A stretch of 64,000 nucleotides of DNA from Solibaculum_A intestinale (GCF_040096205.1 NZ_JBBMFD010000002.1:97655-161654); one strand, 5' to 3'; counted from the first letter of the stretch, positions 34,595 through 43,617 are shown. Notes: generated from the sequence alone by a model not told the origin. Program-made: numbers and translations.

Positions 34595-34653
34595 AGTTAA
34601 ACGAGTGTTCATTTTTCCGCTTTTATGATACCACTGGAAAAGGATGATGTCAA
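34595..34653 (-). promoter_or_regulatory. Promoter and candidate TetR operator of the MMPL operon
   Basis: On the minus strand TTGACA (34648-34653) and TATCAT (34625-34630) are 17 bases apart. Just downstream, 34595-34614 reads AATGAACACTCGTTTAAC, an imperfect palindrome of the kind TetR proteins bind, placed to block transcription. Confidence 0.7.
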
Positions 34654-34759
34654 TATTGAATGGTTGTTTAATATTGTCCATCTGTGAAAAAAGTGTGAAT
34701 TTTTCAAGAAGGAGCAGACTGGAAAAACTGGGCCTTCCCGAAGCGCAGACGGAAAAGGA

Positions 34760-34788
34760 TTGCCTTGGGGCCGCCGAGGTGATAAAAT
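34760..34788 (+). promoter_or_regulatory. Promoter for the ThuA-SDR gene
   Basis: TTGCCT (34760-34765) and TAAAAT (34783-34788) with a 17-base spacer, 31 bases before the start codon. Confidence 0.65.
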
Positions 34789-34819
34789 AAGACCAATTGA
34801 GGGAAAAGGAAGGGTTTTG

Positions 34820-36160
34820 ATGCGCATCCTTGTGCTTTGCGACGATACCTATCATGCGGGAGAAACCGTCCGCGAGGGGCTGCTGCCCCTGGAAAGGGAC
34901 GGGGTTTCCTTTGTGTTTTGTGAAGATGGACAAGGGCTCACCAACCAGGGGCTTGCGTCCTATGAGCTGGTGCTGCTCTCCAAGTCGGACCAGCGGTCTA
35001 TGGAAGATGAACGGCCTTGGCTGACCGAAGAGAGCCTGGACGCGCTGGAAACCTATGTAGGGGAAGGCGGCGGGCTGCTGGCGGTCCATTCGGGGACCTG
35101 CTATGACGGAAATGAGCGCATGGAACGGCTGCTGGGCGGCGTGTTTTTGACCCATCCGAAGCAGTGCCCGGTGACGCTGACCCCCTGTGGGGAGGACGAG
35201 CTGACCGCCGGCGTTTCCCCGTTTACCGTCACCGACGAGTTTTACACCATGCGCCTTTCGGACCCACAGGTGAAGATTCACGCCACTCTCGAAAGCGAGC
35301 ACGGCAGCCAGCCTGCGGTGTGGACCAAACGGGTGGGGTTTGGACGGGTGTGCTGTATTACCCCGGCCCACAACCCGAAGTCCTGGAACATTTCCGCCTT
35401 TGCAAGGCTGCTTGAAAACGCCGTCCGGTTTTGCACAAAGCCGGTGGGCACGGTGCTGGTAACCGGTGCCGGAAGGGGGCTGGGCTTTAGCCTGACCGAA
35501 GCGCTTTTGCGGCATAACTGGCAGGTGGTCGCCGGGGAATACGATCCTAAGGTTTCGTTTTTGCCAAAGCTTTCGGAAGAATTTAAGGGTCGCCTCTGGG
35601 TGACGCCTTTAGACGTGACCAGCCCGCAAAGCCTGCAAGCGGCCAAGGCGTTCACCGCCCGCACCGCAGGGACGCTGGACCTGCTCATCAGCAACGCCGG
35701 CGTATACGGCCGCCACGAGGACGATTCTTATGAAGAGGGCCTTTATCCCGACGAGATGCTGCGCGACTATCAGGTTAACGCCATAGGGCCGGTCCTGCTC
35801 ATGGAAGCGTTTGCCCCGCTGATGGAGAAAAGCGGGTGCCGGCGGATTTGTGTGGTGTCCTCCGAAGCGGGGAGCATCGGGGCCTGCTGGCGGCAGAACG
35901 CTTTCGGCTACAGCATGTCCAAGGCGGCGGTGAACATGGGCGTGCAGATTTGGTTTCACTGCCTGCGCCCCAAGGGATACACCTTCCGCCTTTATCATCC
36001 GGGGTATCTGCGCACCTATATGCTGGGGGAAAAGAACCTTAAGGCGGATTTAGAGCCGGAGGAAGGGGCAAGGCTGGCCCTCGGCTATTTCCTCTTTGAC
36101 CTTCCCGACGAGGATACCCTGACTTTACACAGTTTCGACGGAAGGGAATACCCCTGGTAA
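34820..36160 (+). CDS. ThuA-like domain fused to a short-chain dehydrogenase
   Basis: A 446-residue two-domain protein. Residues 1-205 are ThuA-like (YELVLLSKSD, LETYVGEGGGLLAVHSG, TDEFYTM, GFGRVCCITPAHNPKSW), a class I amidotransferase-like fold without a visible catalytic Cys triad. Residues 210-446 are an SDR: TGAGRGLG at 215-222, N292AG, a serine near 348 and Y364-x3-K368, so the oxidoreductase half looks active. ThuA proteins often act on sugars (trehalose use, 3-keto sugars), which suggests a sugar substrate. AAAAGGAAGGG precedes the ATG. I do not know a named enzyme with this order. Confidence 0.85.
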   Translation: MRILVLCDDTYHAGETVREGLLPLERDGVSFVFCEDGQGLTNQGLASYELVLLSKSDQRSMEDERPWLTEESLDALETYVGEGGGLLAVHSGTCYDGNERMERLLGGVFLTHPKQCPVTLTPCGEDELTAGVSPFTVTDEFYTMRLSDPQVKIHATLESEHGSQPAVWTKRVGFGRVCCITPAHNPKSWNISAFARLLENAVRFCTKPVGTVLVTGAGRGLGFSLTEALLRHNWQVVAGEYDPKVSFLPKLSEEFKGRLWVTPLDVTSPQSLQAAKAFTARTAGTLDLLISNAGVYGRHEDDSYEEGLYPDEMLRDYQVNAIGPVLLMEAFAPLMEKSGCRRICVVSSEAGSIGACWRQNAFGYSMSKAAVNMGVQIWFHCLRPKGYTFRLYHPGYLRTYMLGEKNLKADLEPEEGARLALGYFLFDLPDEDTLTLHSFDGREYPW

Positions 36161-36202
36161 ACGCCGTTGCCGCGGATGTCCGCGGAGTTTGGAGACAGAT
36201 AG

Positions 36203-37084
36203 ATGGAATATATTATTCTGGATTTGGAGTGGAACGGGGCGTGGTCCAAGCGCACGGGAAAATACTTCAATGAAATCATTGAGATCGGCGCGGTGCGCCT
36301 GCATGAAAACCGCGTTGTTGCCGACGAGTTCAAAGCCCTGATCCGCCCCCGGGTCAGCGGAAAGCTTACGAGCTTGGTCAGCGACCTGACCAGCATCACC
36401 GATCAGGAGCTGCAAAACGGCACTACCTTCTGCCGGGCCATGGAACGGTTCGGCCGGTGGGTGGGGAACCGGGAAAACGTGGTGATGACCTGGGGGAACA
36501 CCGATCTGCTGGTGCTTATCGAGAATTTTCGCTTTTATTACGGGACCGGCCGGATCCGGTTTTTAAGCCAGTACGCCGACCTGCAAAAGTATTGCCAGAG
36601 CGAGATGAAGATGGGCGGCGGCAACCATCTGGGACTCTTAAAGGCAGCCCAGATGCTGGAAATCCCGGTGGATGAAAACAGCCTTCACCGGGCGCTGGAC
36701 GACAGCCGCCTGTCTGCGAAGGTGTTTGACCGGCTCTATGACGAAAAACGGCTTGCAGCCTTTATCCGAAGCGCTCTGACCGAAGATTTTTACCGGCGGC
36801 TGACCTTTAAAAACAAGGTCATCAGCGACATCCAGTCCCCCCTCATCGAGCGCCAGGAGCTGGTGGTGCGCTGCCCCGCCTGTCAAAAGCGCATGCGCCG
36901 CAAGGGAAAATGGACCTTCCGGGGCCGATTTTTCAAGGCATCCTTTGTCTGCCGCAGCTGCCAGAAGGAATATACCGCCCGGCTGCAGTTCAAGCAGGAG
37001 TTTGACGGGGTGGTGACCAAGCGGATTGTGGAGGAAAAGCTGCCCCCGGCGCAGGAGCCGGAGAAAGTCGCGGCAAAGGAATAA
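36203..37084 (+). CDS. DEDDh 3'-5' exonuclease with C-terminal zinc ribbon
   Basis: A 293-residue protein. The exonuclease domain (about 1-185) shows the DEDDh set: D and E in ILDLEWNG, D in WGNTDLLVL, and H and D in LHRALDDSRLSA, close to KapD/RNase T-like enzymes. Residues about 225-268 contain CPAC and CRSC pairs spaced like a zinc ribbon, probably for nucleic-acid binding. RNA or DNA substrate cannot be told apart. It starts 42 bases after the ThuA-SDR gene and may share its transcript. Confidence 0.88.
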   Translation: MEYIILDLEWNGAWSKRTGKYFNEIIEIGAVRLHENRVVADEFKALIRPRVSGKLTSLVSDLTSITDQELQNGTTFCRAMERFGRWVGNRENVVMTWGNTDLLVLIENFRFYYGTGRIRFLSQYADLQKYCQSEMKMGGGNHLGLLKAAQMLEIPVDENSLHRALDDSRLSAKVFDRLYDEKRLAAFIRSALTEDFYRRLTFKNKVISDIQSPLIERQELVVRCPACQKRMRRKGKWTFRGRFFKASFVCRSCQKEYTARLQFKQEFDGVVTKRIVEEKLPPAQEPEKVAAKE

Positions 37085-37126
37085 GCGGAATGAAGGAGGG
37101 CGCGTCCCTTAAATTCCCGGGGTTGA

Positions 37127-37168
37127 CCGCGCGGCAGGCGGCGTATGACGGTCCGCCGCGCGGCCTTT
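37127..37168 (+). terminator. Probable terminator after the exonuclease gene
   Basis: CCGCGCGGC (37127-37135) pairs with GCCGCGCGG (37155-37163) around a 19-base loop, followed by CCTTTT. Confidence 0.6.
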
Positions 37169-37274
37169 TGTCTCTCCTTCGGACAAAATCATGGCGAATG
37201 TCCGGTTTTCCCGGATATTCGCCGCCCAAGACGGCATATAGATTGGATAAGAATCCAGTGCGGAGGTGTCGCCA

Positions 37275-38681
37275 TTGGACGGGTTGGAACAATGGATCGA
37301 ACAAGTCAACAGCGCGGTCCACTCCTTTGTGTGGGGACCGGTGATGATCTGCATCCTGGTGGGAGCCGGCATCTGGTTTACCATCGGGACGCGTTTTTTT
37401 CAGGTGCGCAAAATCGGCGCCATCTGCGGCACCTTAGGCAGCGTCTTCAAACGGAAGAAGGACCGGGACGCGGGGGCCATTTCGCCCTTTCAGGCGGTAT
37501 CGGCGGCGCTGGCGGGAACGCTCGGCGTGGGCAACATCGTGGGGGTGGCCACCGCCATCACCATCGGCGGCCCGGGCGCGGTCTTCTGGATGTGGGTGTC
37601 CGCCTTTTTCGGGATGATGACCAAGTACGCGGAAGTGGTGCTGGCGGTCCATTACCGGGAACGAAACGGCCGAGGCGAATGGGTGGGCGGCCCCATGTAC
37701 TATCTCAAAAATGGCCTGCATTCCAAGTTCCTGGCCGGAGCTTTCGCGGTCTTCGGGGTCTGCGCCTCCTTCGGCATCGGCAACATGACCCAGGCAAACG
37801 CCATTTCCTCCTATTCGCAAAACGTCTTCGGCGTCCCCACCGCCGTGACCGGTGTGATAATCGCCATCATCACCGGCCTTGTCATCATCGGCGGCATCAA
37901 GCGCATCGCCGGAGTGACTGAAAAAATTGTCCCTTTTATGGCGATTCTCTATATTGTGGGCGCGGGCGCGGTGATCGTGGTGCATTATAAAGCCGTGCCG
38001 GACGCGTTGAGCGCGATTTTTTCCGGTGCCTTCGCCTTCGAGCCGCTGGCCGGGGGAATTGCGGGCAGCGCCATGGCCCGGGCCATCCAGGTGGGCATCT
38101 CCAAGGGCGTCTTTTCCAACGAAGCGGGCCTTGGCAGCGCGTCCATCGTCCACGCGGCGGCGGATACTCCTCATCCGGCCCGGCAGGGGCTTTGGGGGGC
38201 TTTCGAGGTGTTTGCCGACACGCTGGTGGTCTGCACCATCACGGCGCTGGCGGTGCTGTCCTGCGGGCTGTGGGAAAACCCGGAGATCACCGGCGTGACC
38301 CTGACCCAGAAAACCTTTGAGAGCGTGTTCGGCCCCTTCGGCGGGGCGTTTCTCGCCGTATCCATCATCTTTTTTGCTTTCGCCACCATCATCGGCTGGT
38401 CCTATTACGGGGAACGGTGCGGCGAGTACCTGTTCGGCGCAAAGTTTTTAATGCCCTATAAAGTGGTGTACGTGCTGATGACAGCGGTGGGCGCCGTGCT
38501 GGAGCTGACGCTGGTGTGGGATTTGTCGGATACGTTAAACGGCCTGATGGCCATTCCAAACCTCATCGGCCTGTTTGCGTTAAGCGGGATGGTGTTTAAG
38601 CTGACAAAGGAAGAGTTCCCCGGGCGGCGGGCTTTGGCAGCTCAGAAACGGGGACGAAAGAAGCAAAGGATGCGAAGATAA
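37275..38681 (+). CDS. Sodium:alanine symporter family (AGCS) amino acid transporter
   Basis: A 468-residue permease with about ten membrane segments. AGCS landmarks are FQAVSAALAGTLGVGNIVGVATA, GGPGAVFWMW, and NEAGLGSASIVHAAADT. It should import alanine or glycine with sodium. The start is TTG at 37275, because GGAGG (37262-37266) is eight bases before it; a GTG at 37266 overlaps the ribosome site. Its stop directly abuts the ATG of the radical SAM gene. Confidence 0.95.
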   Translation: MDGLEQWIEQVNSAVHSFVWGPVMICILVGAGIWFTIGTRFFQVRKIGAICGTLGSVFKRKKDRDAGAISPFQAVSAALAGTLGVGNIVGVATAITIGGPGAVFWMWVSAFFGMMTKYAEVVLAVHYRERNGRGEWVGGPMYYLKNGLHSKFLAGAFAVFGVCASFGIGNMTQANAISSYSQNVFGVPTAVTGVIIAIITGLVIIGGIKRIAGVTEKIVPFMAILYIVGAGAVIVVHYKAVPDALSAIFSGAFAFEPLAGGIAGSAMARAIQVGISKGVFSNEAGLGSASIVHAAADTPHPARQGLWGAFEVFADTLVVCTITALAVLSCGLWENPEITGVTLTQKTFESVFGPFGGAFLAVSIIFFAFATIIGWSYYGERCGEYLFGAKFLMPYKVVYVLMTAVGAVLELTLVWDLSDTLNGLMAIPNLIGLFALSGMVFKLTKEEFPGRRALAAQKRGRKKQRMRR

Positions 38682-39593
38682 ATGGAAGCGTTTTTCTGTG
38701 AGCAGTGCCCGAGAAAGTGTCGGGCTGTGCGCACTGCCACGGCCGGCGAGGGCTTTTGCAGCATGCCCGCCGGGCCGGTGGTGGCCCGGGCGGCCCCTCA
38801 TTTCTGGGAGGAACCGGTTTTAAGCGGGACAAAAGGATCGGGCGCGGTCTTTTTCTCCGGCTGCGTGCTCCAGTGCTGCTTTTGCCAGAACACGGAGATT
38901 TCCGCAGGCGGCTTTGGCAAGACGCTCACCCTAGAGGAGTTTGCCGCCTGTTTAGAAGGCTTGGTCAGGCAAGGGGTTCATAATCTCAACCTGGTCACTC
39001 CCACTCATTTTACCCATGTGATTCGCGAGGTTCTCGCCCGGTACAAGCCGGCCGTGCCGGTGGTCTATAACTGCGGCGGGTATGAGCTGCCAGAGACCCT
39101 GCGCACGTTGGAGGGCATGGTGGACATCTACCTGCCCGATCTCAAATACGTGGACCAGGATGCGTCCGCCCGGTATTCCGCCGCACCCGACTATTTTGCA
39201 GTTGCCTCTAAGGCTATTTTGGAGATGGCGAAACAGGTGGGTTCTGTGCAGCTCGGAAAGGACGGGCTGATGAAAAAGGGCCTGATCGTGCGCCACCTTA
39301 TGCTGCCGGGGCACACCAGGGATTCCATCCGGGTGCTCGAATGGATCAAGGCCGAGCTGCCCAAGGGAACCTACGTGAGCCTTATGTGCCAGTATACCCC
39401 CTGCGGACGGGCGGACCGGTACCCGGAGCTTTCCCGCAAGGTGACGAAGCGGGAGTACGACAAGGTGCTCGACCGGCTGTTCGCCCTGGGGCTGGAACAC
39501 GGCTTCGTACAGGAGCGGGCATCCGCCGCCGCCAAGTTCATCCCCGCCTTTGACCTGACCGGCGTGCCGGGAGAGGATCGGGAACGAAAATAA
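38682..39593 (+). CDS. PflX-like radical SAM protein (COG1313)
   Basis: A 303-residue protein. The radical SAM cluster motif CVLQCCFC (CxxxCxxC) lies near residue 62; an N-terminal CEQCPRKC and GFCSMP supply extra cysteines typical of COG1313. HNLNLVTPTHF and DIYLPDLKY are conserved family blocks. The family resembles pyruvate formate-lyase activases but no glycyl radical enzyme is encoded nearby, so its target is unknown. The ATG follows the AGCS stop with no gap (TAAATG). Confidence 0.9.
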   Translation: MEAFFCEQCPRKCRAVRTATAGEGFCSMPAGPVVARAAPHFWEEPVLSGTKGSGAVFFSGCVLQCCFCQNTEISAGGFGKTLTLEEFAACLEGLVRQGVHNLNLVTPTHFTHVIREVLARYKPAVPVVYNCGGYELPETLRTLEGMVDIYLPDLKYVDQDASARYSAAPDYFAVASKAILEMAKQVGSVQLGKDGLMKKGLIVRHLMLPGHTRDSIRVLEWIKAELPKGTYVSLMCQYTPCGRADRYPELSRKVTKREYDKVLDRLFALGLEHGFVQERASAAAKFIPAFDLTGVPGEDRERK

Positions 39594-39613
39594 ACCGAAA
39601 GAAGGGACAAGCC

Positions 39614-40282
39614 ATGCCTCGGATTGTCAAGCCTCTTCCTACCTATACCAAAGGGGAAGAGCTCTTTAACGCCATCTCCCATGGAGTCGGCGCGCTTTTG
39701 GCGCTGGCAGCCCTGCCCATCCTGATCGTGTGGGCCGCCTTTTATGGGGACGTGTGGAGCGTGGTCAGCTGCAGCGTCTATGGAGCCACACTTCTTTTGC
39801 TTTACGTGATGTCCACCATCTACCATGCCCTTCGTATCGAAAAGGCCAAGCGCATCTTTCAGATCATCGACCATTGCTCCATCTTCCTGCTCATCGCCGG
39901 GACCTATACACCCTATACGCTGGTGACGCTGCGGCGGGAGGGAGCGTGGGGCTGGGTGCTCTTCGGCGTGGTGTGGGCGGCGGCCATCGGCGGCATCGTC
40001 TTAAACGCGGTGGATATGCACCGGTTTAAGGTAATTTCCATGATCTTTTATTTGTGCATGGGCTGGTCGGTGATGGTGGCGTTCGTGCCGCTCATCGAGG
40101 TGTTTTCCGGTCCGGGGCTTATGCTGATGATCGTAGGCGGCGTGTGCTACACGGTAGGAGCGGTGCTCTACGGACTGGGGAAAAAGATCAGGTACATGCA
40201 TGCGGTGTGGCACCTGTTCGTGCTGGCGGGAAGTATTCTGCATTTCTTTTCCATCCTGTTCTACGTCCTGCCCAACCGGTGA
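39614..40282 (+). CDS. PAQR/hemolysin III family membrane protein
   Basis: A 222-residue protein with seven hydrophobic segments. Hallmarks are NAISHGVGALLAL near the N terminus, the DHCSIF motif and MHAVWHLFVLAGSILHF near the C terminus; His residues in these segments form a metal site in PAQR proteins. Bacterial members (YqfA/TrhA) are linked to membrane lipid homeostasis, not proven haemolysis. AGAAGGGAC precedes the ATG, 20 bases after the radical SAM gene. Confidence 0.92.
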   Translation: MPRIVKPLPTYTKGEELFNAISHGVGALLALAALPILIVWAAFYGDVWSVVSCSVYGATLLLLYVMSTIYHALRIEKAKRIFQIIDHCSIFLLIAGTYTPYTLVTLRREGAWGWVLFGVVWAAAIGGIVLNAVDMHRFKVISMIFYLCMGWSVMVAFVPLIEVFSGPGLMLMIVGGVCYTVGAVLYGLGKKIRYMHAVWHLFVLAGSILHFFSILFYVLPNR

Positions 40283-40341
40283 CCGGCAGTGTAGAGACGG
40301 AATAAAATACGCTTTTTTAGAAAAACAGAAAGGAGACCGTT

Positions 40342-40704
40342 ATGATTCGTTTTGACCATATGAATTTCAATGTGCTAGACCTGGACAAATCCCTGCAGTT
40401 TTATGCGGACGCGTTGGATCTGCATCCAGTGCGCGAGCATGTGGAAGAGGACTTTCGCATCGTGTTCCTAGGTGACGGGAAAAGCCCCTTTTCTCTGGAG
40501 CTTACCTGGCTTAAGGACCGGGAGAAGCCCTACGACCTGGGCGAAAAGGAATACCACCTGGCCTTTACCACCGACCGGTACGACGAGCTGCACAGCCGCC
40601 ACGAGCAAATGGGCGTGATCTGCTACGAAAACCCTTCTATGGGGATCTATTTCATTGCCGACCCGGACGGCTACTGGATTGAAATCGTACCGGAAAAAGC
40701 GTAA
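40342..40704 (+). CDS. VOC-family metalloprotein (glyoxalase I-like)
   Basis: A 120-residue protein of two beta-alpha-beta3 units. Metal ligands expected for glyoxalase I are present: H6 in FDHMNFNV, Glu in SLELTWL, His in YHLAFTT and Glu in YWIEIVPE. Lactoylglutathione lyase-like activity on a thiol-methylglyoxal adduct is plausible, but Clostridia often lack glutathione, so the substrate stays open. AGAAAGGAGACC precedes the ATG. Confidence 0.9.
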   Translation: MIRFDHMNFNVLDLDKSLQFYADALDLHPVREHVEEDFRIVFLGDGKSPFSLELTWLKDREKPYDLGEKEYHLAFTTDRYDELHSRHEQMGVICYENPSMGIYFIADPDGYWIEIVPEKA

Positions 40705-40784
40705 GGAACGGCACCTTTTCGAATGCGAGAGAAGGAGGTATCGCTCCTTATTACGCTGGAGAAAAAAGCATTTGTACATGTGTA

Positions 40785-40817
40785 GTTAAAACCACCGGCT
40801 ATGCCGGTGGTTTTAAC
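40785..40817 (+). terminator. Terminator after the VOC gene
   Basis: A perfect 15-base stem (40785-40799 with 40803-40817) with loop TAT; the T-run is within the right arm. Confidence 0.8.
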
Positions 40818-40960
40818 TTGATACGGGAAAAAATCGGCTGACGTCTTTCAAACGTACGGGAATCGGGTTTATTTCCGTGGTGTTTCCTCAGCCAGAAATC
40901 GGCGGATGGACCTTTTTGCAATATTGGACCTCTACCGGTAGTTTTTTATCATTGAATGAA

Positions 40961-40997
40961 GGAAGAGGCCTGCGGACTCAGTCCGCAGGCCTCTTCC
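40961..40997 (-). terminator. Terminator of the trp operon
   Basis: A perfect 17-base stem (40961-40977 with 40981-40997), three-base loop, 20 bases past the trpA stop. The minus-strand tail is TTCATTCAAT, a weak U-tract. The rest of 40705-41016 has no supported gene. Confidence 0.72.
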
Positions 40998-41016
40998 TGG
41001 TTAATAGGAGATGTTT

Positions 41017-41814
41017 TTATTTCGTGTCTCCGTCCATCCCCTCCCGCAGGGAACGAACAAAGTCATACAACGGGCCAGCACAGGATTCCCCATGCTCGGC
41101 AGCCACCTTGACAACGGCGCTGCCCACAATCACCCCATCGCAGTAGCGCTGCATTTCTTTTGCCTGTTCTGGCCCGGAAATACCGAAGCCTACGGCGCAG
41201 GGAATGGTGGCGTAGGGTCGAATTTGGCCGAAAAACGCATCAAAGTCGGTAGAAAAGCCGGAACGCATCCCGGTGACCCCGGTGGAGGACACGCAGTAAA
41301 GAAAGCCCTTGGCACCTTTTGCAATTTTGGCCGCCCGTTCGTGGGAGGTGGGGGCCACCAGGCGGATGGAATAGACCCCGTGCGCTTCGGCCACGCCTTC
41401 GATCTCGTCCTTTTCCTCATAGGGCATATCGGGGACGATCACCCCGTCCACCCCGCACTGCTCGCACAGGGAGAAAAACCGCTCCTTGCCGAACCGGTAG
41501 ATGCTGTTTAAGTAAAGCATGAGCAGGAGCGGCTTCTGGGTCCTTTCCCGCAGGCGCTTAACCAGGTCGAAAATAGCCACCAGCGTCGTCCCCGCCGCCA
41601 GCGCCCGCTGGGATGCCTCCTGGATGACCGGCCCTTCCGCCACCGGATCGGAGAAGGGAACGCCCAGTTCAATCAGGTCCGCCCCCGCCCGGTCCATCGC
41701 CAGAACCGCTTCTTGTGTCACCGAAAGGTTCGGGTCCCCGGCGGTGATAAAGGTGATGAGGGCCTTGCGTCCCTGTTCTTTGCACTCTGCAAATTTCGCA
41801 TCGATTCTATTCAT
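41017..41814 (-). CDS. trpA: Tryptophan synthase alpha subunit
   Basis: A 265-residue TIM-barrel lyase. The catalytic Glu is in DLIELGVPFSDPVAEGP, the Asp in DGVIVPDMPYEE, and GFGISGPEQ and GVIVGSAVV form the phosphate site. It cleaves indole-glycerol phosphate and passes indole to TrpB. Its ATG overlaps the end of trpB by eight bases, with AGGGGTG inside trpB as ribosome site. Last gene of the operon. Confidence 0.97.
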   Translation of the reverse strand: MNRIDAKFAECKEQGRKALITFITAGDPNLSVTQEAVLAMDRAGADLIELGVPFSDPVAEGPVIQEASQRALAAGTTLVAIFDLVKRLRERTQKPLLLMLYLNSIYRFGKERFFSLCEQCGVDGVIVPDMPYEEKDEIEGVAEAHGVYSIRLVAPTSHERAAKIAKGAKGFLYCVSSTGVTGMRSGFSTDFDAFFGQIRPYATIPCAVGFGISGPEQAKEMQRYCDGVIVGSAVVKVAAEHGESCAGPLYDFVRSLREGMDGDTK

Positions 41815-42994
41815 GAATGGTCACCCCTCTGTATCGTGCTACCTGGTAAACGTCTTTATCCCCCCGGCCGGACAGGCAGATGACCAGGCTCTGGTCCCTG
41901 CCCATCTGGGGTGCGAGCTTTCTTGCCGCCGCCACCGCGTGGGCCGACTCAATGGCCGGAATGATACCCTCGGTTTTCGACAGGTATTCGAACGCGCTCA
42001 CCGCTTCCTCGTCGGTGATGTCCACATAGTCCGCCCGGCCGGTTTCAAAGAGATGGGCGTGCTCCGGGCCGATGCCGGGATAGTCGAGCCCGGCGGAAAT
42101 GGAATAAACCGGGTCGATTTGCCCCTCTTCGTTTTGCAAAAACAGGGACTTCATTCCGTGAAAAATTCCCTTGGAGCCTTTGGTGATGGTGGCGGCGTGC
42201 AGGGCGGTGTCCACCCCTTTGCCGGCCGCCTCCGCGCCCACCAGCCGCACCGACGGCTCGTGGATAAAGTCATAGAACATGCCCATGGCGTTGGAGCCGC
42301 CGCCTACGCAGGCCACCACGCAGTCGGGCAGCTTTCCGGTTTTCTCAAGCATCTCCCGTTTGGTCTCCTCGCCGATGATCTTCTGAAAATCCCGGACCAT
42401 GGTGGGGTAGGGGTGGGGGCCCATCACCGAGCCGATTAGGTAATAGGTGTGCTCTACATTTGTGGCCCAGTCCCGCATAGCTTCGTTGATGGCGTCCTTT
42501 AAGGTACGAGTCCCGCTGGACACGCCGGTGACCTTCGCCCCCAGAAGCTCCATGCGGTATACGTTGAGAGACTGGCGCTCCATGTCCTCCTCGCCCATGA
42601 ACACCTCGCATTCCATACCGAAAAGGGCCGCCGCGGTGGCGGTTGCCACCCCGTGCTGGCCGGCGCCGGTTTCCGCGATCAGGCGGCGCTTGCCCATCTT
42701 CTTTGCCAGCAGCGCCTGCCCGAGCACGTTGTTAATCTTGTGGGAGCCGGTGTGGTTTAGATCCTCCCGCTTGATGTACACGGCCGCGCCGCCCAGGTCT
42801 CTGGTCATTTTTTCAGCGTAATACAGCATGGAAGGGCGGCCCGCATAGTCCCGGTAATAGGTGTGCAGCTCCTCCAGAAAGGCCGGGTCCTCCCGGTAGT
42901 GGTCGTATGCCGCCTGCAGCTCCTGCACGGCGGCCATAACGGTTTCGGGGACGTACTGCCCGCCGAACTCGCCGAATCTTCCGATTTTATTCAT
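41807..42994 (-). CDS. trpB: Tryptophan synthase beta subunit
   Basis: A 395-residue TrpB1-type subunit. EDLNHTGSHKINN carries the PLP lysine, AETGAGQHGVATA and GGGSNAMG the substrate and phosphate loops, and LSGRGDKD the C terminus. It joins indole and serine to give tryptophan. The ATG at 42994 follows AGAGGGG by seven bases; a TTG two codons earlier is less likely. It starts just past the trpF stop. Confidence 0.97.
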   Translation of the reverse strand: MNKIGRFGEFGGQYVPETVMAAVQELQAAYDHYREDPAFLEELHTYYRDYAGRPSMLYYAEKMTRDLGGAAVYIKREDLNHTGSHKINNVLGQALLAKKMGKRRLIAETGAGQHGVATATAAALFGMECEVFMGEEDMERQSLNVYRMELLGAKVTGVSSGTRTLKDAINEAMRDWATNVEHTYYLIGSVMGPHPYPTMVRDFQKIIGEETKREMLEKTGKLPDCVVACVGGGSNAMGMFYDFIHEPSVRLVGAEAAGKGVDTALHAATITKGSKGIFHGMKSLFLQNEEGQIDPVYSISAGLDYPGIGPEHAHLFETGRADYVDITDEEAVSAFEYLSKTEGIIPAIESAHAVAAARKLAPQMGRDQSLVICLSGRGDKDVYQVARYRGVTIHE

Positions 42995-42996
42995 GG

Positions 42997-43617
42997 TCAA
43001 ACCCCTCTTATGATTGATAGAATCTGCTTGATTTTTTCCCGGTCCTTCACGCCGTCTGTCTCAATCCCGCCGGACAGGTCCACCCCGTCCGGATGCACTT
43101 GCCGGACAGCTTCCCGGAGGTTGCCTGCGTGCAGGCCTCCCGCCAGGAAAAAGGGCCTGGGCGGGGAAACGCGCCCGAACAGGCTCCAGTCCGCGGTTTT
43201 CCCGGTTCCGCCGTAAGCGTCTTTGGAAAAAGCGTCGAACAAAACCAGGTCCGCCCCATAGCTTTGGGCGCGCTGCAGGTCGGATTCCTTTTGTACCCGC
43301 ACCGCCTTCCACAGGCCGGCGCCCGGCGGCAAAAACGTACGCAGACGGGCGATGTACGCCGCGTCCTCATCCCCGTGTAGCTGTACGGCGTTTAGGGAAA
43401 CGTCCCTTGCAATTCGGGCCACCGTTTCAGGCGCTTCGTTGACGAAAACGCCCACCGCCTGGATGGATGCGTCCAAAGCCTTTCGCAGGGCCGCCGCCTG
43501 GACGGGCGTCACCTGCCGGCGGCTTTGGGCAAAGACGAAGCCCACATAATCGGGCTTAAATTCGTTTACATACCGGATGTCTTCCATGCGTCTCAAGCCG
43601 CAGAGCTTACCCTTCAT
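42997..43617 (-). CDS. trpF: Phosphoribosylanthranilate isomerase
   Basis: A 206-residue barrel enzyme. MKGKLCGLRRMEDI has the catalytic Cys, DYVGFVFAQSRRQV follows, and VDLSGGIETDGVKD has the catalytic Asp and phosphate site. A long frame upstream is a shadow of trpC. The ATG overlaps the trpC stop by four bases, so translation is coupled. Confidence 0.96.
   Translation of the reverse strand: MKGKLCGLRRMEDIRYVNEFKPDYVGFVFAQSRRQVTPVQAAALRKALDASIQAVGVFVNEAPETVARIARDVSLNAVQLHGDEDAAYIARLRTFLPPGAGLWKAVRVQKESDLQRAQSYGADLVLFDAFSKDAYGGTGKTADWSLFGRVSPPRPFFLAGGLHAGNLREAVRQVHPDGVDLSGGIETDGVKDREKIKQILSIIRGV

Noticed and set aside
34565..35515. Long upstream extension of the TetR frame
   Set aside because: It is antisense to the ThuA-SDR gene and crosses the TetR promoter.
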